Shown in pieces: positions 34,324-46,766 of a stretch of 64,000 nucleotides of DNA. The stretch is from Phallus indusiatus (Eukaryota > Basidiomycota > Agaricomycetes > Phallales > Phallaceae). Below the pieces are notes generated by a model. The model was not told where the DNA came from and made no database searches. It was given only the letters and a program-made list of their open reading frames with translations. Position 1 is the first letter of the stretch. Each line of letters opens with the position of its first letter. The stretch is taken from contig JAQFWX010000017.1 in assembly GCA_027605045.1 (NCBI GenBank), forward strand, positions 248,001 to 312,000. Direction: 5' to 3'. Made by a program: the position numbers and the translations under genes.

Positions 34324-36150
34324 ATGTCTAGCGGAACTACATCATCAACGCCGCCGGGTAAGTTCTAGCTTCTGCCGTACAAAATAATTCACTGACACGT
34401 GATTATGGCAGTCTGGAGTTCCACTCCTTCCAACTTGCCCGGAGCCAGTAACATCTACGACTTTGTCGTCGCCGTTACGCAAGATAGCGTTAATGCTAAT
34501 CTGGATCTCTTGTTCTCCGAAGGCCTTGCTAGCGGAGGCGTCACTGAGATCATCTACATTTACGATGAAAAAAACAACCTTGTCCCTATCTCCCTGTCTG
34601 ATCTTACTACGCAGACGAACGATGTCAGTCCCTTCGATATCCCCGAAGGCACATCACTCACGGACTCGCGCATCAAAGCGTTGGTCAATGCGGGCTTCAG
34701 CTTTGCTATTAAGGCTCAGATCGGCATTCCCAGAGTTGGTCCGACGGTCACGCTCCCGGGCTGGGTGGACCTCTCAAATGATAGTTCTTCTCAAGTCATT
34801 TTCAACTTGATGTGTTCCACATTTCAAGTGTGCGACATGGAGTACGGTCCGCGTAGTGCCACGTCTTGGACGAACTATCAGCAAACTACCTCACAGCCTG
34901 CTATTTTCCAAGCCACAGTCAACTTAGACTTTACATCGCGGGCTGTGGACACTAACTCTGCTGTCTATCAAAATCTCCCGACCAATGCTAAGCAGATGAT
35001 CATGAACGTCGGCGCCAGTGCATTTTCCCTCCAACAGCTTGCATTTGACCTCACTACTCCTGGTCTTATGTCGACTTTCGAATTACCTGGTTTCGACACG
35101 AGCTCTGAGACTTATGCCGCTATCAAGTCCAAATTCATTACCTTTTACTTTGATCAGATGAAAGCAGCAGGGACACCTTTACTAGGGGTTACCGTCGCCT
35201 CTAATTCTGCGACACCATGGACGCTTCAGCCGACATCCATCAACTTCTAAGTCGACGCCTATCTCAACAGTGATGGTACGGTATCCACTGACCCAACAAC
35301 TTTGGGTCTAACGACCCTCAATTACTTGTGTTTGACTGGAGGAAAGCCCCAACCTCCTCCGGAGCACTTCAAATGGAATTGGATTGCTCCGTCGGAAGAA
35401 TCCAGTTTCGATGGCGTTGTCTCGATCAATCGCGATTCACTTGTGACTTATTTCCAGAATGCTTTGCTGCCCTTTGTAACCCCTAATTGCTTTAACATCC
35501 ACGTTACAGTGACCTCGGACTCGAGCGACAACACTATCACTTATTCGTTCCCTATGACTGGTGGTCAGACGCCGACTATCACTCAAACCAAGGGCGGCTC
35601 GGACGGCGTGACTGTTCTCTCTTTTGATTGGAATTCTCCTAGTCAATTCAGCTCCGATCAAGCGGGACTCAACGGAGACTTGGGAAAGATGACCATGACA
35701 CAGACATACCACATGGGAGTGCAGTTTATTGGCACCACTGTCGTGATCACTCAAACTCAAGTTGTGTGGACGAGCATAAGCAAAAATCTTACGACGGATT
35801 CGGGTAAGATTGTCGATAGGAAAAGAGTGGACGTTTATGATTTCGGGATTTTGGGGCAAGGGCAGCTCACTGTTCCTCCGCCAACTAACACAGTGAACGA
35901 AAACAACGACATGAACCCATCCTCTAATGTGTTCGTTAACTGGTTCACTGATATCAACAGCATTATCAGCACTGTTGGGGGTTACGTCAGGGCTCTCGCT
36001 AGTTACAGTCTGCAAGAGATTCCAGTCTCTATTATCCAAAACTTTGTGTTTCCTGGAGGTAAACCGTTCGCCTTCAGTAACGTAGCGTTCGCGACACCAA
36101 GTCTCGATCTGGTTGCCAAGATCAAATACGTTGATCCGGGAAGTTTGTAA
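34324..36150 (+). pseudogene. Unrecognised protein interrupted by one in-frame stop codon
   Basis: A short first exon (34324-34357, MSSGTTSSTPP) joins a long exon at 34412. The frame is open to TAA at 35248-35250, and exactly the same frame then runs on without any other break to 36150. Codon use and composition continue smoothly across the stop, and the downstream part (about 300 codons) is clearly protein-like (WNWIAPSEESSFDGVVSI, VNWFTDINSIIST). Two halves each begin with a similar theme: a hydrophobic strand plus amphipathic helix ending in LDLLF or LLPFV. This faintly recalls tubular lipid-binding (TULIP, P47-type) proteins, but that is a guess. The possibilities are a recent nonsense allele, programmed readthrough, an assembly error, or a shorter functional product of about 290 residues. 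It diverges from the propeller-like gene. Confidence 0.6.
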
Positions 36151-37614
36151 TTATGTATGCTTGTATCGTGCTCTGAGTTTTTTTCCATGTACATTTTTGT
36201 AAATTTCGTGATCTTCCATTTAGGATTCGAGGGGCTCAAAGATAAATCATCGTACGAATGTTAACTACAAATTTCTTTTTATGAGTTAGCTATTTTATTG
36301 AAATGCGTTGATGGGCATATATTTCATCGCACTCCGGTCGAAGTAATTGCGCCAGTCAATTTTCAAAATTAAATTTAGCGCGTTCAAATCATAGATGGCT
36401 TTATCACCAAGCCACAGAGGAGGCTTTCACACCTTTCTAGGACCCCCGGGAGTTCGTATTATGCATTAAATCTATCAGCTTGTTACTCCCGTTTACTCCT
36501 ATTAGAAAATCGGCATGGGGTGTCGTTTTGTGCCAAATTGCAAATGTAGAAACGTAAATTCTCAGAGCGCAGATAAAAATATCAAATAGAGATTTTTGTC
36601 GCTCAATATCACTTTCATAATTATTCTCCTGCTGGCTCTCGTTGTCGTGTAAGCCAAGAAATCAAATTTTGGGTATAATTCCTGTAGCTGACTGCGTCTG
36701 AAAGAAAATCAAAGCTGGAGTAGAGAACTTTCGTATCGAATGGATTTAGCGGAGCTTCCACATACTGCGAGTCAACCACCATTGTTGTGCCCAGAAATTC
36801 AAATGGTTCGAAATTGTGATGGCCAAGTGAGAGCGAAAGAGCTCGAGGTACGTACATATTACAATCTGCCCGTTGCACTATAGATTTAAATTGACGAATG
36901 TACTATGCGTAAACCCACGATACATGCAGCACACATCCAACCGTCCGGGCATCCTCACCAACCGGATCGGCGGATTTAAAACTGGTTTTTATTTTGGACC
37001 GTGCTCTGCGGCGTTGCATGCCGCTTATGATGGTGATGTGACGCGCGCTATGACGTTGCCTTCTCGGCCCGCCCGCAGCGTCACCACTGCAACACACAGT
37101 TTTTGATGAAGCTGTTTGTAATTGAATTCCGACTGAACTGATTTGCTTCAAAAAATCCTACATAATAGCAATTCGCAAGGTTTTTTTCTGAATTATTAGG
37201 TTCCATAGAATGCTTAAGCCATGTGGTTTAACGGCGATGTCATAGCGGAAAAGAGACCTCAGACTAAGCTCACCATTTCTATCCCAGATTACTGGCACCT
37301 GTAAATAAAAACGTTTTCACAGCTATCAGTGCTCACTCCAACCAAGTTCCAGCTGATATGTGCGTGGGTCGGGACCGTCGGGTTGCTGCTTCAGCAGGCT
37401 TCAGCCAGCCAATCCGGATGAATCATCAATGGGGTCCTTAGGCGTCTACAATTTTGCTTTTTGCTTTGTCATTGATCACCCTCCTTGCACTGCCAGGCCG
37501 AGGGAAGGACGGTGTTGTCATACAAAACTTTCTCTCTCAAACTCTATGTTACTGCTTCAAGTTTGAAGCTTTAATTTACACACACTACTTTCCTTTTTCC
37601 TCCGCCAGGACGAC
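36151..37614. other. Intergenic region upstream of the flippase
   Basis: About 1.5 kb without a supportable gene. The last 60 nt are CT-rich, as expected for a fungal housekeeping promoter. Confidence 0.5.
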
Positions 37615-40600
37615 ATGTCCAAATCCTGGGTAACTCGCCTGACGAATTGGAACGTCGAGTCCCTCTTTTCGCGAAAACCCAGCCCAAAAACCAAACGATC
37701 CATCTTTGTGAACGAGCCTCTCCCAGATGATTATTTCGATCGCAAAGGCCGTATCAAAAAGGAACATGTTTACAATACAAATCAAGTCCTTACCTCCAAG
37801 TACACAGTTTTAACTTTTTTACCTCGGAATTTGCTTGAACAGTTCAGGCGGGTTGCAAACGTGTGCGTTGGCATGTTCTCATTTGACCTTACTGTTTCAA
37901 AAATTTACATGTTTATCTATCAGAGTCTTTTTGGTTATCGACATTCTTCAGTTTTTCCCTCAGTTTGCCACTGTTTCTCCAGGCTTGGTCATTGTTCCTC
38001 TCATCATCGTACTGGGCATCACGGCGGCCAAGGACGGCTACGAAGATATCAAGCGACATCAGGCAGACCGTAGTATCAACCACAGCACAACACTAATATT
38101 ATCGGGCGGCGGCTGGGATAATCCAAACCGGACGGGTGGTAAATCCAAAACATTCGTTCGCGGTGTCCTGAAACGCAAGAAAAAGTCAACCGATTCGTAT
38201 GCGCCGGTATACGACAGCGACGTCGAGTTTGACGCTGTTGACGATAACATTCCTAATCCTGACACTCAAGAAGGGCGCCGTCAATATCCAAGCACTATTA
38301 ATATTCAAGATCCGCTCAAGGCCCACTGGCAGCGCACTCTCTGGGAAGACGTCCGCGTTGGGGACTTTATCAAAGTTCGATGCGACGAGCCTCTACCCGC
38401 TGATATTCTGATTTGCGCAACCTCCCAAGAAGACAACGAAGCCTTTGTCGAAACCAAAAATTTAGATGGCGAGACGAATCTTAAATCGAGACGAGCTGCT
38501 GACGGTCTTCAGTATCTCCGGAGCGCCGAAGCCTGCGCCAAATCGACTTCTTTCCGAATAGATTGTGATGCCCCTGACGTTAATATGTTTCGCGCCAATG
38601 GCGCTATCGCCACCAAAAACGGTGAAATGTATCCTATCAGCATCCAAACAACCTTATTGCGGGGGACGGTCCTACGGAATACTCAGTGGGTGATTGGCGT
38701 TGTTCTTTATACCGGTCAAGATACAAAGATCACCCTTAACTCTGGCGATACCCCGAGTAAACGAAGTAGAGTTGAGATTCAAATGAATAAGCAGGTGTAC
38801 GTAGCCTTCCATCAAACACATCTCTCTCCATTCAGAAATAAATTATTCATCCGATAATAATAAAGGGCGGTTAATCTCGTGCTTCTTCTCGTCATGGTCA
38901 CCGTCTGTGGTATCGCGGACTCTATCCTTGAACGGACGAGAGCCCCAGAAGGGGCCCCGTGGTTATTCGACGACGATGAGTCTGGAGATAATCCCAGTAT
39001 CAACGGTCTTATTACTTGGGCCAACGGATTTGTCACGTACGCACGTAACGCGCATTGAACCCCTCGTTATCTGATTATTTTTTCTTTCGGTTTCTAGCTT
39101 TCAAGATATCATTCCCATTTCATTATATATCTCAGTAGAATTCGTGCGAACGTGTCAGGCGGCTTTTATTTATTCCGACTATCAGATTACCTACGAAAAG
39201 ACTGGTCAAGCTACTTTAGCCCGTAGCTGGAATTTGTCCGACGACCTGGGCCAAATAGAGTATATCTTCTCTGACAAAACCGGAACTCTTACGCAGGTGG
39301 GTTTTTAACAATGAAGTCTATTTTTGTTCTTGTCAACTGAGCTCAAACTACTTAGAACCTGATGGTGTTCAGAAAATGTACCATCGACGGAACTTTATAC
39401 CAGGAAAGCACCGGAGATAGTTTCGATTCTTTCGAGAAGAAAGGACACGAAAAAAGCGCATACTCAATCTCAACATTATCAACCGTGAACCCCGCATCGT
39501 CCAGTTCCGCTCTCGTGCAAAATTCCTCAAATTCATCTCCAGCAGGACAATTCCGGAGTGCAGAATTAACGAGGGATCTTTTCAGTTATTCAAGCGCTAA
39601 CAGCAGGAACGATCCCTTTTTCAATAAACAAACTGCTTTTTTTGCAGTTTTGTCGTTATGCCATACTGTCCTGGCCGCGGAAAATCCAGACGATAAGCGC
39701 ATCAAATATAACGCCCAAAGCCCTGATGAGGCCGCACTGGTACAGGCTGCGGCAGACGTTGGTTTCGTGTTTCTTGGTCGAGAGCGCGAGATTATGCGTA
39801 TTCGGACTCCATATAGCAAAGACGTTTTGGAATTTGAGCTTCTTAATGTTTTGGAATTCAGTAGTGCGCGTAGAAGGATGAGTGTCATACTTCGCAAAGT
39901 GGACGATCCGGAGAGAAATGTCTACGTGCTCAGTAAAGGCGCTGATAATGTCATTTATTCGCGACTACGGGAAGATGAATCTGAGGAATTCAAGGTCGCC
40001 ACTCAACACCATTTGGATCAATTTGCTAACGATGGTGCGTCAACTTTGTAATTCCTATATTCAATAGTCCGAGCTAACATGATGATAAGGCTTGCGCACT
40101 CTTTGTCTTGGCTTCAAAGTCCTTTCTGAAGCAGAATATGAAGAGTGGGAAGCTCGATATGATGAAGCTAACGTGGCTCTGGAGAACCGCGAAGAAAAAG
40201 TCGAGTTTGTCAGCAGCGAAATGGAGATGGGTTTCACTCTTCTGGGCGGTACTGCCATAGAAGACAAACTTCAAGATGGTGTTCCAGATACAATTGCCGA
40301 TTTGAAACGCGCAGGCATCAAGTTGTGGGTTTTAACAGGAGATAAACTGGAGACTGCCATAGGTTTGTCATTCAGATCCTTTGATCATAGGCGCGCTCGT
40401 TAATGTCGCCCGGTAGCTATTGGCTACAGTGCCAACCTTATAGCCTCCGATTCAACTTTAATTATTGTTCGTGCAGGGAATGATGATGCGCTTTCTGTTG
40501 AGCAACAGATGTTCGATGCTGTTGATCAATTTTTCCCTGACGAAGGAATGATCGAGAGTGTGTTGGCCATGGGAATCGAGCTTCCAGAGAGTGCGCGATT

Positions 40601-42612
40601 TCGCGGAATCATGCCTGGGTCATCCAAGAAAGCATCAATCGACTCGTCGCATACGAAGGGCTCCAATTTTGTTTTGGTTATCAATGGTATTGCCCTAGGT
40701 CATGTTCGTACTGATGCATATATGGTTGGAGTCACTATGCTGAGATTCTTGTTTCAGGCTTTGGATAATCCATTCACAAAAGAGCTGCTCCTGAAAATCG
40801 GAGTTCGATGTTTAGCCGTCGTATGTTGCGGTGTTTCTCCCCTGCAGAAAGCTCTCGTCGTGAAGTTGGTGAAAGACGGATTGCAGACCATGACGTTGGC
40901 CATCGGCGATGGGGCTAATGATGTCAGTATGATCCAGACTGCCCATGTTGGAGTTGGAATCCGAGGTGAAGAAGGCTTGCAAGCTGTAAATTCTGCGGAT
41001 TATGCCATTGCACAGGTTGGCGAAATGAATCTTTTCTTAACCGTAATATTTCCTCTGATTTTTCCCTTCTTTCCTAGTTTCGATACCTGAAACGCTTATT
41101 ATTGGTTCATGGACATTGGGCTTATGAACGTAATGGTACCATGTACGCCACCTGATTGGAAAACCTTTTCCCTCATCTTACCTAACTTCATTTTAGGATC
41201 TTGAACTTCTTCTATAAGAATATCGTCTATATCGGTGTTCTTTGGTGGTTCCAGCTTTATTGTGGATGGAGTACTCAGGAGTAAGGCTTCCTCCTAAGAA
41301 TTCGGGCGAGTATTGACGAACTCAATATTACATTAGGGCCTTCGAATATACCTACCTTTTCTTTTGGAATCTTGCTTTTACAATCTTCCCAGTCATTGCT
41401 ATTGGAGTTTTTGACCGTTTCATAGGTTAGTATATAACAGGAACTAATACCATCCCGGATGCTAATTTCGTTTTCATGTACCAGATGCACATATCCTTAT
41501 GGCTGTGCCTGAGTTGTACCGCTATGGGAGAGAGCAACGGTGGTTTGGATTTCGTATATTCGCTTTCTATATGTTGGACGGGATTCTTCAGGTAGGCTTT
41601 TTTCTTTTGCTAATCCGGTCGTAACAATTTAAATCTCACTTTACGACAAGTCGGTTATCATCTACTTTTTCATCACCTACGCTTATTCCAGTACCTCTGT
41701 CCGCGAGGATGGGTTTGATGGGTACATATATGAATTTTCTACCGTATGTAATTCATTCTTTCTGAACGATATTTTAATACTGACGATATAACTCTTGAAA
41801 GGCTATGGTACTTGCTACCGTTACGATAGCAAATCTCTACAACGGTTTAAACACTTGGGCATGGACCGGCTGGGTGTGGTTCGCCGTCTTCTTTGGTATC
41901 GCTTTTGTATGGATATATACCGTACGCGATAGCATTCTTTCTTCTGTCACGTTAGTGCTCACTTACTGATATAGGTCATTTATTCTGCTATTTCCCCTGC
42001 CTCTTTTGTCACAACAGTCTAGTAAGCGTTCTTTGCCAACATTTTCATTCGATTGGTTACCTAACAAAATCACCCAGTGGCAACAATTATTTCCTTTTCA
42101 GATCCCCTATCTTCTGGTTCAGTGTAACCTTCGTTATCCTCCTATCACTCCTTCCTCGATACCTTTACAAAGCCGTACAACAAACATGGCGACCAACTGA
42201 TATTGATATATTGAAAGAAATCCAGAAACGCAACCCTCACGCGGACTTCTCCGGTTATCCCATCATTAATAGATCTACAAATAACACAATGCCTTCATTT
42301 GACGATGATGCGACACTCAACAGAACGACAATCAACGCGGTTCCTATGCAAATTCTAGGAGAAACGAGATCGTTGTCTTACGAGCATTTCAATCGGAGTA
42401 TGACTGATATGAGCTTGGGTGGTGCACAGATTTCAAACCGTGGGTTCGATTTTGCAGCGGAGGAAGGCGGTGTCCATCTTCGCCGTGTGCAAAGCAATTT
42501 ATCCGAGCGTCGTAAATCCATGGGAAAGAAACCTTTGTTCTCGGGGATCAAACGGACGTTTAAAAATATTCGCTCTCCTTCAAAACATCCATCATCTTCT
42601 CGGGATATATAG
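37615..42612 (+). CDS. P4-type phospholipid flippase ATPase (Dnf1/Dnf2-like)
   Basis: A multi-exon gene with at least twelve short introns. The start MSKSWVTRL leads into the family's N-terminal signature ([21 protein letters not shown]). In order follow: TM1-2; the actuator motif DGETNLKS (codons from 38465; P4 enzymes have DGET in place of TGES); the phosphorylation motif DKTGTLTQ at 39273-39296, split from [12 protein letters not shown] by an intron; the nucleotide-binding region ([15 protein letters not shown]); LTGDKLETA; and [16 protein letters not shown] from about 40905. TM5-10 end in a cytosolic tail of about 130 residues rich in Ser/Arg ([12 protein letters not shown]). P4-ATPases move phosphatidylserine, phosphatidylethanolamine or phosphatidylcholine to the cytosolic leaflet, together with a Cdc50-type partner. 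A long charged insertion ([20 protein letters not shown]) lies before the actuator domain. It appears intact. Confidence 0.93.
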
Positions 42613-42816
42613 TATTTATAGGAATGCATTCCTTCATCTTGTTTTCTACACTAGCTTTTTCAGTTATTGTTTCAGTGTTGTGTCTTATATGTATCAAGTA
42701 TTGGTACATGTATGTATCGTTATTTGAATCGGGGGGATGTATATGCAGAATTTTGCTTAATTAGTTACTATCTATACATTGCATTGCAACATTCAAGAAG
42801 TTTCTGAACCACAAGT

Positions 42817-44149
42817 CTATATCGTGGCGTCAAGTGATTTTGAACAAAAACCGCCAGCGAGATCTTGTTGATTAGAACCGGTGACAGCGGTAATTGTGGA
42901 TGACGGAGCCATGACAAGGCTTGACTCTACTTCAGCCAGGGTATCTTTCATGGTCTGACTTGTCAATGCACTCCCTTGAGCCAAGCGAAGCGTGATCAAT
43001 AAAGGAGCAATAGACTGGTGAAAAAGTTATTTATTGATTTATGATATTACGGAGAAAACCGTAATTACCTGGACTTGACCTAGCAAGGGTAGCATCAGAT
43101 CTGTTTCTGGAGTATTTTTCGCGTAATTAATAATGAAAACAAGAGCAACGCTGGTATATAGGATTGCCGATTCGATACAGACGGTTGATAGAGATACGTA
43201 AATCTGGTGGTGTCCCTTTGATAGTACTCTTTTGATGCGAGATCGTAATACTAAAAGACGGGTGACGACACACGTGGTTACGAATAGAGTTGTGGCAATA
43301 GAAGTGGACCAGAAGGCTAAGCCAAAGTTTACGCCTGCATGCGAGAAGAATCCTGCAGCGTGTCCTGTGAATTGGATAAGAAGAAGGATGGACATAGCTG
43401 TGGAATGGAAAATGAAATGAATTAAAAAGTAGATGACCGTGATGGTTTTTTTTTCTCTTTGGACATACTGATGGATGCTAGATAAGACAAGCCCGGGATG
43501 GCGAACAGCCAAGGTTTGGGGGTAACGATCACCCAAAAGCGATATAACTAATAGTTCAGTTGATCAGACTGTTAGTTTTTAAGTCCAGTATTTACTTGCG
43601 TGTCGTCAGAACTTACGAGTAAACCATCCTGTAACCACGTATTGATAACGTAGAGGCAAAACCCTATTGAATTCAGTTTGTTGCTATCAGCCGCTCGCGA
43701 GTATGCAACAGGACCACCCGGAAAGTCCCTATCGTCAATGAACTGCTCTTCGTTGAATTTAATATTGACCGCATTTCCAATTGAACCTATGGCAAAATTT
43801 GTAGTAATATATACGATCATTATCCATGTACTAATGCTTCGTGTGTTATGATGCGTGCCATAGCTTTTGAATTGTTTTAGTGAATGAAGTAAGAAGGAAA
43901 GAGTATAGAAGTAGAGCGTTGCATGAACACCTGGGGTAACGATAGAACGTGAGAGTTATTAAATTGGGCTGTGAAGCAAAACTCACCGTAGCCAACGGCA
44001 CCCAAACTGATTCCTGCGAAGTTCAGCCTCTCCTCTTCAATGATCGCGAGCGTTTCATTAGCTGGCGCCCACTTCCAGACTCTAAACGTGGGCATAAAAA
44101 TCGGTGGATGACTCTCTGAAGAAGGTGTAGAAGAGTGAAGAGAGACCAA
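42817..44149 (-). CDS. Seven-span membrane protein of a basidiomycete-expanded family
   Basis: About four introns. The first exon (from 44149) has little hydrophobic content before GISLGAVGYGVHATLYFYTL. Later segments are SISTWIMIVYITTNFAIGSI, LNSIGFCLYVINTWLQDGLLLYRFWVIV, WLFAIPGLSYLASI, the long helix before GLAFWSTSIATTLFVTTCVV, and SAILYTSVALVFIINYA. The motif DDRDFPGGPVAY before span 3 is typical of an unnamed seven-span family abundant in mushroom genomes. Predicted location is the plasma membrane; ligand or transport activity is unknown. The tail ends LDATI. It converges on the flippase, with only 204 nt between the two stop codons. Confidence 0.75.
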
Positions 44150-46766
44150 TCAATTGACTGAAAGGGCACTGGCTTTTATTGACAAAGCCAACGTATTAAC
44201 CAGATCCACGCCTCGCCAAGTTTCACATTGTGACGTATCAGAAGTTGCCATACTGGATAACATGAACGATTGTGAATGAATTTCTAATGCGTGCCGAGAA
44301 CCTTTGTAAAAACTAAGTCTACTATTAGTAGTCGAAAAGGATGGGAACGGGCCTCCGCTCTGGAATTCTTAATGGTTCCTCATCTTGATGTAATTGAGTT
44401 GAGAACTGAGAAGTCAGGGTCATGCAAGGGTACTATGCATTACTTTTAAAAGTAGAAAACCGAGAGCAAAGAAGGGCACAACTCTTACGTGTTCATGCCG
44501 CGAATTATTAATGCAGAAATTAAAAGGCGTAGTTTTGTCTTCTTTCCATGATTCTTCAGTGCTCAATCTAGAAGTGAAATGAGGAATCCTTACCAGGCCT
44601 GTTTGATTATACGCCAATGTATCATCGACAATGGATCAGTGAAATCTTTTTCATATATGTACAAAAAACTCTGAACGAAAAAAAAAAAGGTTAAGTAGAA
44701 TCAGTCAATACCGATCATCCGAAAAATTCCTAAGGCGACTATATTGAGAACCTCGCACGGTTTCCTCTAGTAAAAGGCGAGAGGGAAGTTCGTTCTGCAA
44801 GATTCCCAGCCGCTACGGAGTACAGCAGACGCTCGAGGGGCGATATTTGGGGGAATGTATTTGGGTGGGAGTGTCGATTATCGGGCTTTGAAAGTTGACT
44901 CAAGTGCCATTGTACGAATCGGAAGATGTCGATACGCAATTGAGCTGAACAAAAAATATATTCTATAGTGATAAATTTAGTGGTGAGACAAAGCGGTAGT
45001 GATGTTGACCCAGACGACAAATGATATCCCTATAATATCTCAATCGGTTTGGATATATCATGTATACATTTGTTGATGCAAACGGATAGCAATAAATAAT
45101 ATCTATCGATAGAATAATAAATCTCATAGGCAATATTTATCCTGAGCTTACTAAATTACCTAACATACATGACCGTCTAAATATAATCAACACATACATG
45201 ACACACTATCCGAAGTAAAAGAAAAATAAAATCTAGTCCAAGTTCACCGCTTCCCTTCCTATATCACATATCGTCGTAGAAAATCGAAAAGGAATGATAA
45301 AAACATGAAATGAAAACAAAATGATAAAAGACAAGAAAAAACGTGGATTAATAGTGGGACAATATCGAACAGGACGGGAGAGACAAGATGTGGGGACGAA
45401 GTCCGGTGTTTATAGTTTACGGAAATGAGATGAAGTGTGTTACGTATATGGATACGTTAATCACAAAAAAAGATGATTTAATTTCCAAAATGCCCAAATC
45501 GGACCAGGTGATAGGATGCCGAGAAGGTGATAGGTTTGTTCCAAGGGAAAAAAGAAAATAATTGGTTCTGGGGAGGATGGATAGTGGCATAGAGGAAGAT
45601 GATATGATGATCTCAAAAGCATTAGATCGTTTCTTGTTTCCTTTGATGGATAAGCGCTGTGTAATAAAAACACAATACCGGTCGCACGCAGGATAAATGC
45701 GTTGCGAGACGGAGAGGATCGGATCTGATATATGAACGAGGAAAGGCTGTGTGATGGTGTTGGTGGTGGTGGTGGTGCAGTTATTTATACAGTTCGCCGT
45801 TCGAGTTGCCGGTACGATGCGCCAACTGTCACGAAGGATAACGCCGGAATTCGAGTGGAGCGGTCATAATGATAATGCGTATTGGTAATGGAGATTCGCG
45901 CACGGAGGTGTTACAGCAGAGCTTGATGTGGAATCCAGGTTTGTGTGTAGCAGGTCGCGGGGCAGAACATGATGCATGAAGGCCTCCGACGACGGAACAT
46001 GCGCGTGCTTTCATACGAATGAAGCGATATTTGGAGCTAAGAAGCTGAAGCTGAAGTTTGACTCAGGTTGACCTATGTCAACGATTGAGATTGGGAATGT
46101 TAGTTGTTTGCGATGTGTTGAAGCCTGAGGACGTGTGTTTCACGTGAATAATATTAGATATTGCTGAGCGAGACGTGCAGTTGCGTTGCCAAGAAGTGTG
46201 TGTCGGATAGTGTTAACTTGTTACTTCCACGTGTCAAAGGAAAAAGCCCAAGAAGAGAGAGAAAAATGAAGATTGTCCGTTTGGTTTCGTTTTGGGTCAA
46301 GACTGTGTGAATAGTTGATTGCAATTGTGAGTGGATGCGAGCGTGATCAAAGATCAAGTGGATGAACATAGGGATGGGTGGAAAGATTCCGATGACAAGG
46401 GTACGCGACGAACGGAACGAAATCTTCGTGATGATGATATATATAAGTGGGTAGCGAAAACGCTGAAACCAACCCGGCTTGCAATGACTGAGCGATCGAC
46501 AATAGGACACGTTTTCAGATCCTATTTTTAAAGTAGAGGTTTTACAAGAATATTGAAAGCTAGAGATAGCATATAATGACAACGCGTATGGAAAAGAGAG
46601 CAATAAGTACAACCGAACATTATACAAAGAGCTGTAAGACAGAAACGTACAGTCGGCACATTGTCGCCACTCCACTCGCCACATTCGCGTGTCGCTGTTG
46701 CTGTCAGACACGCGAAAGAGCATCTCATCACCATCATCACCACCTCGCCCACCTCGTCTTCCATTG
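44150..46766. other. Gene-poor region of 2.6 kb
   Basis: No gene is supported. A GGT microsatellite lies at about 45761-45775. A 189-codon minus-strand frame at 46154-46723 directly follows the Whi5-like gene and looks like 3' untranslated sequence. Confidence 0.45.

Noticed and set aside
35437..36039. Minus-strand frame of 200 codons
   Set aside because: It is antisense to the clearly protein-like plus-strand frame of the interrupted gene.
46154..46723. Minus-strand frame of 189 codons
   Set aside because: It lies immediately downstream of the Whi5-like gene and looks like its 3' untranslated region; no domain.
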